DNA of 64,000 nt, taken from Hanleya hanleyi. Lineage: Eukaryota > Mollusca > Polyplacophora > Lepidopleurida > Hanleyidae. Location of the stretch: assembly GCA_036873755.1 (NCBI GenBank), contig JAVTVY010057082.1, positions 1 through 64,000 on the forward strand. Reading direction: 5' to 3'. Shown in pieces: positions 57,171 through 64,000 of this stretch. The notes under the pieces are model-generated. The model made no database searches. It saw only the letters and a program-made list of their open reading frames with translations, and was not told the DNA's origin. Made by a program: the position numbers and the translations under genes. Each line of letters begins with the position of its first letter. Within the stretch, counting starts at the first letter, position 1.

Positions 57171-57329
57171 AGAACTTCCGATTCTCTGTTAACCATAAAT
57201 AATACTATTGAACAAAAAAATAACACAAAAAAAAATAATAACAAGTGCAGGTCCATATATTACAGACGTAGTGTCTGTATGGACGATATGGACAAATAGT
57301 ATAAAAACTATCAATTATTGAATTCATAA

Positions 57330-57655
57330 CTAAGATGGTCATTTTGCGATTTGGTTTGACCGAGTCAGAGCAATGTGTGACAGCGATAGTCGTAAGCTAT
57401 GTGTATGACGTGGATCTGTCATATTTCACGTGACGTGACCATCAGGAATTGGCTAGCGTAAATAAATGATGAAGGTAGCAATGGGCGTGTCCTCAATGGG
57501 TGGATGCCGGCGGGGCGTTCCTCACTGACTGACGTAAGCAATACAATCTTGCGGTTTGGTCTGACAGAGCAAAGTGCAACAGCGGTAGTCGTAAGCTATG
57601 AGAACGACGTGCATGTGTCACACCTCACACGTGGCGTGACCACAACCTGTAAGCA
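57330..57655. repeat. two-copy diverged direct repeat of about 110 bp
   Basis: TTGCGATTTGGTTTGACCGA through TAGTCGTAAGCTATG to TTCACGTGACGTGACCA (57346-57445) recurs at 57548-57645 with about 80 percent identity. Confidence 0.65.
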
Positions 57656-57833
57656 TCTGGATCATCTATACGCGGTGAGACATGGATGGCGAAATGTACG
57701 CAAATGGTGACCGTCAGATTCGCAAAGGAGTCAGGGGAAGTGTACATGCAGCCGTGGCGCCCCCAAATTAGGTCCCACAAATTCTGATTCTCTGTTAAGC
57801 ATACGTAATTATATTGAACAATGCAGGAGCGCT

Positions 57834-59165
57834 TAACATCGCATCGACCTTTAACGTCGCAATGCGATGTTAAGTGTCGATATATGACGGCCCTTCATAT
57901 CGCAATTGTCACTGCGATGTTAAGGGTCGACCATATCGACATTTTGGCCCTTTTGGGTTTGCGACATGACGCCCCTTGACATCGCATTCATAATTGCGAT
58001 GTCGAAATCGTGACTTTTAATGATTTCGCATTTTGACCGCATTTTGCAGAGCCCCGTGTGAGTGGTAACCAATTCTAAGTGACTCTTGGTTTTCACAATG
58101 GCTCGGTTTGTCTCATTTCACCGTGTCAGTGTCAACACCGTGTCAACACCACAGTCTAATTGTACATAAGGAGACCTTTGATAGGACAACAATCACAACA
58201 CATTTGGACAAAGCCTGATCCACATTTCCCCAAAGAAATCCCATGCGCATCCAAATATGCCCAATGTTATCTTGTCTCTAGTGCGAATGCGCTTATCACT
58301 GAACCTACGACTCAAATGACCCTGTAAAATTCCGTTCAGCCCAACATGCCACTAATCACCAATATGGGCTGGGGTTTCTTCCTAGAGGTATATCTAGTCC
58401 CAGGTGCGCATCCAATCAGACCGTATCTGTGCTTTTCTTAACACTCTCCGTGTGTAACTGTGCACAATGGACCCAGTATGACCCAAATAAACTCACTTTA
58501 CACCCAAGGTCAAAACCCACAAGCATGCACTCATTCCAATTATAGATGCGCTTTCTCTACTACTACTGAGGACTTCTCAGATGACGTCACATTCATGTAA
58601 CTACTGCTCGATGGTTTACCCATGATTCCTTGCTCGCGGGTTCATACGAGTTGGCTTAAACTGACCCCAAGAGTCAGGTTTCAGTTTTTAATTGTTCCGG
58701 AGATAGACCAGAAAATTGGGGAGGCCTGGTATGGTTAAGTCGACATAATTACTGAAAATAACTCGACATGGGTGCTAAATCGAGAGCGTAATTATCTCAG
58801 GACTCGCAGAGAACATATGAATGAAAGAGCACAATATAATAATGCAAGATTCTGATCATCTCATGGCATTGACATGAGCAATCCCAATCGAAACCACAAT
58901 CGAATTATACCTTTGGATTATGGACGCGGGAATTCTTTGAAGGACGACGGCTGAATATTGAATGGCGGACTAGACGCTTGTATACTACAATAAATTCTAC
59001 TCGAGAAATCTCCCTGGAACTGTTCAAGGCATACCAATAGTAATGATTACTGGAAAGGGCTCAATGTTCTGCTTTGGAATAAACTAGCTTGTGTAAAACG
59101 ATCATATTTTATTATAAGGTCGAACATCGCAATGCGACGTTAAGGATCGATGCAATGTTAAGGGT
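57834..59165. mobile_element. non-autonomous transposon with GCGATGTTAAG terminal repeats
   Basis: The left end CTTAACATCGCATCGACC..TTAACGTCGCAATGCGATG and the inverse of the right end (CTTAACATTGCATCGATCC..) match over 43 bp at about 90 percent. Further GCGATGTTAAGGGTCGA copies fill the first 250 bp. The flanks on either side, joined, match an uninterrupted copy at 57180-57300 (GATTCTCTGTTAA, ATTGAACA, then GCAGGTCC and GTAGTGTCT, ATATGGACAAATA). That copy therefore shows the empty target. No transposase is present and the interior is unique DNA without a gene. Confidence 0.75.
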
Positions 59166-59249
59166 TTGTACAGGTCCAACCATTGCAGATGTAGTGTCTT
59201 TCCGGAGGATATGGACAAATAATATAAAAATATATCAATTACATTAAAG

Positions 59250-59950
59250 GGCTGATATACCGGCGATTATTTGAAAGTAGTGTAATAAGAAAGAGTCTGT
59301 TATTGGGTGTATTCTGATTGGATATAGTAAAGCCATATATCAAAATGTTGAAAATAATATAGGTTGTTTTAAGTACTTTTCAGTGTTGTGCGTTTTATCT
59401 TTGTGAACTTTTGCTGGCAGTCCCAAGCACAACAGGTTCCGTACTTTTATTTACGGAGGGTTTACCAATAAACAAATTGGTATTTGTCCAAATATTCTCC
59501 AAAATTAAAAACATTTTATCACCGTACCATTTTATTTACCGTCATCCCTCGAGGTGTATCGGCTATACGAAAGCACGATCATTGACATGAATCGCTCAGC
59601 CTCATTTCTTGTATCACATCATAACCTAATCAACAAATTTAATGATAAGAGTTTGGACGAATTCTTTATACGTGGGATGTGTTTGTATAGCATGTCATGT
59701 CATTTTCCGCCATCTGTCGCACTGCATACACCACATGTGGGAGATAGTAAAGGATGCCTTTTGGCCCAAATTTTATGTTTGTGAAAAAGAGTAACTGGGT
59801 TCCCATTTTTAAAATATATGATTGCTGGCGTAAGTATCCACGCACATAGCAGAGACAGGAAATCTTCCCTTGATAAAATAACAAAAGTCCATCCGTTGTT
59901 AATCCAAGGTTTTCTTTGGGCATTTTATTTCCACGCCCGCCCTAGGCTAC
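59250..59950. other. spacer, no supported gene
   Basis: A 76-codon plus frame and an 85-codon minus frame overlap here (59554-59923). Neither has splice signals or recognisable domains. Confidence 0.35.
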
Positions 59951-61217
59951 CAAGAATTAAAAAAAAGGGAATCTCGTGTAAAACACGAATAGAGCATTTC
60001 CCGGAATACATGTGTAAAACGTAATTTGATATGCACATGGCTTTTGGTCAGCTCAATTTGGGCACACCCTCTAAAAGACATGGCAAATATTTTTTAGGTT
60101 GGGATCCGAACTGAATATATATATATATATATAAACTTGTACACAACGTTAATGACCTGACCTATGTAATAGAAAATGTCTTCCTTGATGGTATAGCTCT
60201 AATATATAGGATTAGGGATGCTTACAAGATAAAGTGTGATACACGTAGCTTCAATATAATAGGCCTGGGGAGTAGAGAATGAATGCACAGTTTTGTAGAG
60301 AGGGTTGGGCACATTGGGGTGGGGGGAGAATCATCCCTGGTAGAAGTGCCTCTGAGAATGGGATCAGTGGAGGGGAGGGGAGGCGAAATTGATGATTTAC
60401 TATGCAGGGGCATACAGTACATGTCCTCTGGAGGAACAAGACGCACAGCTTCACAATTTGTTGTACGCACAGGTGAAACCCAGTGTATGAGACTCAGAGG
60501 AGAGGGCGGGGGTGAGACAGAAACCCCTGGACCCAATACAATAGAACAATATGAGTTCTGTTTGTGATATATTTACATATTATCTTCGAGTCGTAATATT
60601 CCATAAAAATGCACCAAAAATGTCTATTTCACTAAATTTAAAATGAAAAGGATGTCCATTCAAACATGAATGCCTCCATTCCAGGTAAAAAAAAAACATT
60701 CTACAAATGAATTTAGTTGTGTTGCAAATCAGAGACCTGTGGTTGGTGAATTGAAAGCACTACATTAGGGTGCAATATAAACTAGCTTTTCATAATCTTG
60801 TTAATTGTGACAGGAAAATGCTAGAAATTTTGGTGAAAAATAAGTTTATCACATAAAGATGATGTGCAGATCTTCAAAGTATGTTTAGCAAGCCTACAAA
60901 GTTTCAAGGGTTGTCAGTAACAAGCCTGCAAAGTTTCAGGACCATCCACTCAGAATTAGTTGATTATACATGTACTTGAGTGCCAATGGTACAGTGTAAT
61001 TCATGGCAAAAATAAGAGTCCAAACATCATAAATTTGTCAAAAATTAATTAAGAATTCATCTCACAAATAGCAGGTCCACATCTTCGAAGCATGTTAAAT
61101 AAGCCTGCAAAGTTTAAAAAAAAACAGCCAATCGAAACTCTAGCACTAGTTGATTATACAATTTAGGTGCCACAGATGGACTGACGGCCTTCGTAGCAGA
61201 AGCATAAAATCCTAGGA

Positions 61218-61349
61218 GGGATGTTCCATGTAAAAGGAAGTATCACTTCAAAAACTTTTGTACTTATTTACTTCAGTCTAAAAGGGATGTTCCATGTAAA
61301 AGGAAGTATCACTTCAAAAGCTTTTGTACTTATTTACTTCAGTCTAAAA
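61218..61349 (+). repeat. 66-bp tandem duplication, two copies
   Basis: GGGATGTTCCATGTAAAAGG with AAGTATCACTTCAAAA and CTTCAGTCTAAAA is repeated back to back with a single difference (AAAAACTTTT versus AAAAGCTTTT). A recent local duplication. Because it is a multiple of 3, a 155-codon plus frame (61221-61688) spans it, but without support as a gene. Confidence 0.9.
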
Positions 61350-62821
61350 AGTCCACAGTTCTCAAAAGTCGGAAATATGCTGTCAAAATGTGCCAGATCT
61401 CACCATTTCACATCTAGATCTCAAAATTGGTCTGGAGACCTCCACATAAAACTACCAAAAATATTAGTGACATTGGAATTAAGTAAAAAAAAATCAAGTT
61501 TTCATATAATTGGTCATTTGGCGTTTCCTAAAAGATTAGTCACCAGAAACCCAAAAGCCTTCTCAACCAATCAAACTTTCATTCTGCCTCAACACATCGC
61601 ATATTTTTATCCAAGATTATCATGTATACATGTATTATGTACATACTTCAGTACCCATGTACATCTCATTAGAACAGTGTTGATTTAATTGTGTGCAAAG
61701 CCAAATATTGGTCAACATTGAAGAGCCTGTAGCTTCATTGACACAAGCTGGTAACAGACTCTAGTGGACTATGCAACTGAACTATATGTAGCTGATTGAT
61801 TTTTCATACCAGGTGCAACATTTGGTCAATGATAACCAGGTGACCATGTACGGTACCTAAACAAGGAAAAGCCAATCTGCATAAGGCAGTAAGCTCAGAG
61901 ATGGTGACTGTGAAATGTCATATTTGTACATGTTTAACTGAATTTTCGGCATCAAATTAAGAAAAAAAATATATATATTCTAGTTCGCAAAGGAAATAAA
62001 TTACCGGTCATGTTCAGTGACCTGGAATACACCACTATGTAACTTGAAAATTTTCATTTTATAAAACCGACCATTTTGAATTGCCAAAATGGTGCCCTTG
62101 GGGTCAAGCTAACAACACCAAAATCTTTTCAGTTCTGTGTCTGTTCTACAAGATCAACATACACAAATTTCATTAGAATCAAACAAGACATAGAAAAATA
62201 ATCGTGTATCAGAAACGTTTATAATGGTCAGGACTACAGCGCCATCTAGTGATCAAATGAAGTCAACCAGGCAAATTGCCTAGACCTGAGAAAATAGCAA
62301 ACAAAGTTTGACCCAAAAATCTCCAACGGTTTCAGAGATACGGTTGTTTTAAATGGCGATGGCATGAGTGGCAAATTTTGGAATTCAGCGGCCACTGGGT
62401 CACAAAGGAAATAAATTACAGCTCCAGCCATATCATACTTATGTTCGGCAACCCAGAATACACTAATATATAACTTATCTCTATTCGAAAGGGTCAATTT
62501 ATATTTCGTGAAGAACATTACCTTTTGAGTTGTCAAAATCGTGCCCTTAGGGTCATGATAACAGCACCAAAACCTTTTCAGCTCTTGTGTCTATTATGCA
62601 AGATCACTAGACCCAAATTTCGTGACAAATCGAATGATCCATTGGAAAAATTTTTTGTCAGGTTTATAATGTTCACGACTACAGCGCCATCTAGTGATCA
62701 AATAAAAATCTGAAAACACAACCAGACAAATCCCAGACCTTTCAACACAGCAAACAACTTTTATCTGAAAAATTTCCAACGGTTTCCGAGATATGAACAT
62801 TTAAATGCTCTAAAAATGATT

Positions 62822-62862
62822 CTAAACAGGAAATTAATTTTAATTAATTTAATTTAATTTAA
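62822..62862. repeat. TTTAA-type microsatellite
   Basis: Repeated AATTT and TTAATTTAA units over about 40 bp. Confidence 0.75.
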
Positions 62863-64000
62863 TTTAGCAGACGCTATATGGAAATCTACCACACATTAGA
62901 ATGGTCATCACCGACATTTGGTAAACATTGAAAACTCGTTTGCCTTTTGTACCCACAAGTAATCATCCGCTTTAAGGAATACTGTGATTAAGGATACAAA
63001 TTCATACAGCATTATCTTGTTTGGGACTCCAGTGACCCTCAACTTATGACCACTAAATTAATGGGGCTTCCTTGGACAGATAGACATGGTCAGAATTAGT
63101 AAGCTTCTTGTCTGCCTTGAGTTTGGGGTACAACTGAAATTCCAGCACATCTTCAAACTGAAGTTATGCCACAAAACAAAATTTCCAATTTTTTCTATTT
63201 TTTTTTTCTGGCCTAAGTGACCGTTACCATGTGATCTTAAAATGAATAGGGTTCTCCTTTGCCCATGAGCTATGAAAATCCAAAGCTCTGAACCCATTAA
63301 TAACTTAGAACAGGAGATTTTCCTTGTGAAAGTTTTTTGGCCTATGTTAACCGGACCATTGCCCTTTTAACCTCAAAATAAAATAGGGTTCTTCTGTTGG
63401 CCCTATTGGCAAGTATACTCAAAAGTTTGGTATCATCCCATCACCTCGAACTGGAGATTTCCATTCGTTGCAGATTTGTTTGATCCAAGTGATCTCATCT
63501 TCTCATATCCAAGACGAACACTAATGACGGAACGTTTAGTGTAGCATTTAGCTTGAAATGTGAAGATGAGTGATCTTGACATCTTGACAATTTGGTAGCA
63601 ATCCATAACCTTGAAAAGGAGATATCGCATGGACAAACAAGATCGTTATGGGCTTCAATATATGCCGAAACACCTTTGACGGCAGAAACCAAAACTAAGA
63701 GACGCACATTTTGAGAGTCCAGCTATTATCCAGCATATAAATATATTAAAAATCACCAGTTGCTTATGTACTGTAGTGTGAATTTGTACAGCATAGCCAT
63801 GAACCCTCGAGATATTGCAATGACTAGAAGTGACCTTGATAAAATAGGTCAAGGTCAGTCAAATTGGAAATGTTTATAGTTGATCACAAGTTGAATTGAA
63901 GGTCTTGTGAAACACGGGAGAAGAGCATTTCTCCGAATACATGTGTAACACATAAATTGGTACTCACAGGATTTAGATCTCCCTAAAATGGGCACACCCT

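Larger units (their letters stand above)
59960..64000. repeat. field of old, diverged repeats to the window edge
   Basis: GAGCATTTC.CCGAATACATGT followed within 100 bp by GGGCACACCCT occurs at 59990-60070 and again at 63920-64000, suggesting a repeated element terminus. Between them are pairs of diverged units: AAGCCTGCAAAGTTT with TAGTTGATTATACA (near 60930 and 61100), and a roughly 440-460-bp unit containing CTACAGCGCCATCTAGTGAT (62234 and 62680), GTGCCCTT.GGGTCA and CAACGGTTTC.GAGATA. The style matches decayed cores of the tandem-repeat elements seen earlier. No gene was found. Confidence 0.55.

Overview
This window is animal nuclear DNA and very probably comes from a marine mollusc, most likely a bivalve. 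Three things point there: a forkhead gene that looks like FoxAB (a subfamily kept in lophotrochozoans, sea urchins and amphioxus but lost in vertebrates); several mobile elements whose cores are arrays of roughly 110-165 bp repeats preceded by GTCCGTCCGTC-type heads, as described for Helentron-derived (HINE, 'pearl'-like) elements of oysters and scallops; and AT-rich spacers carrying many small inverted-repeat elements. There are no bacterial operons, CRISPR arrays or rRNA genes. Family assignments come from motif reading alone; no database was searched.

Genes are few. At the left edge, two exons on the minus strand (935-1005 and 350-453) join in frame and look like the start of an unrecognised gene whose first exon begins in an AAGATGGCGAC context. 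A second isolated minus-strand exon candidate lies at 3798-4026. The only complete host gene is the apparently single-exon forkhead gene at 40398-41447 (minus), with a TATA-like box about 180 bp upstream of its ATG.

The rest is mobile or repetitive. A nearly intact, recent Ty3/gypsy-type LTR retrotransposon (25233-34897, minus) has 1.24-kb LTRs that differ by two substitutions and one 10-bp indel, an open gag and an open pol. gag and pol are joined by a readable -1 frameshift signal: a TTTAAAC heptamer, a 9-nt spacer and an H-type pseudoknot. Five elements of Helentron-like build (4891-5840, 6960-8482, 9444-11092, 47263-52170 reversed, 53585-55586) share a hairpin head, a tandem core, a tail carrying the inverted head motif and, in most, a terminal hairpin followed by CTYG. 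One of them carries repeated consensus nuclear-receptor half-site arrangements.

Two foldback elements with TA target-site duplications (18092-19573 and 20166-23979), a Penelope-like remnant with a long inverted repeat containing a hammerhead-like core (2840-3736), an element with an uninterrupted paralogous target nearby (57834-59165), several smaller inverted repeats and several minisatellites (including a 37-bp repeat that is open in all three minus frames) fill most of the remaining space. The last 4 kb is old, diverged repeat sequence.
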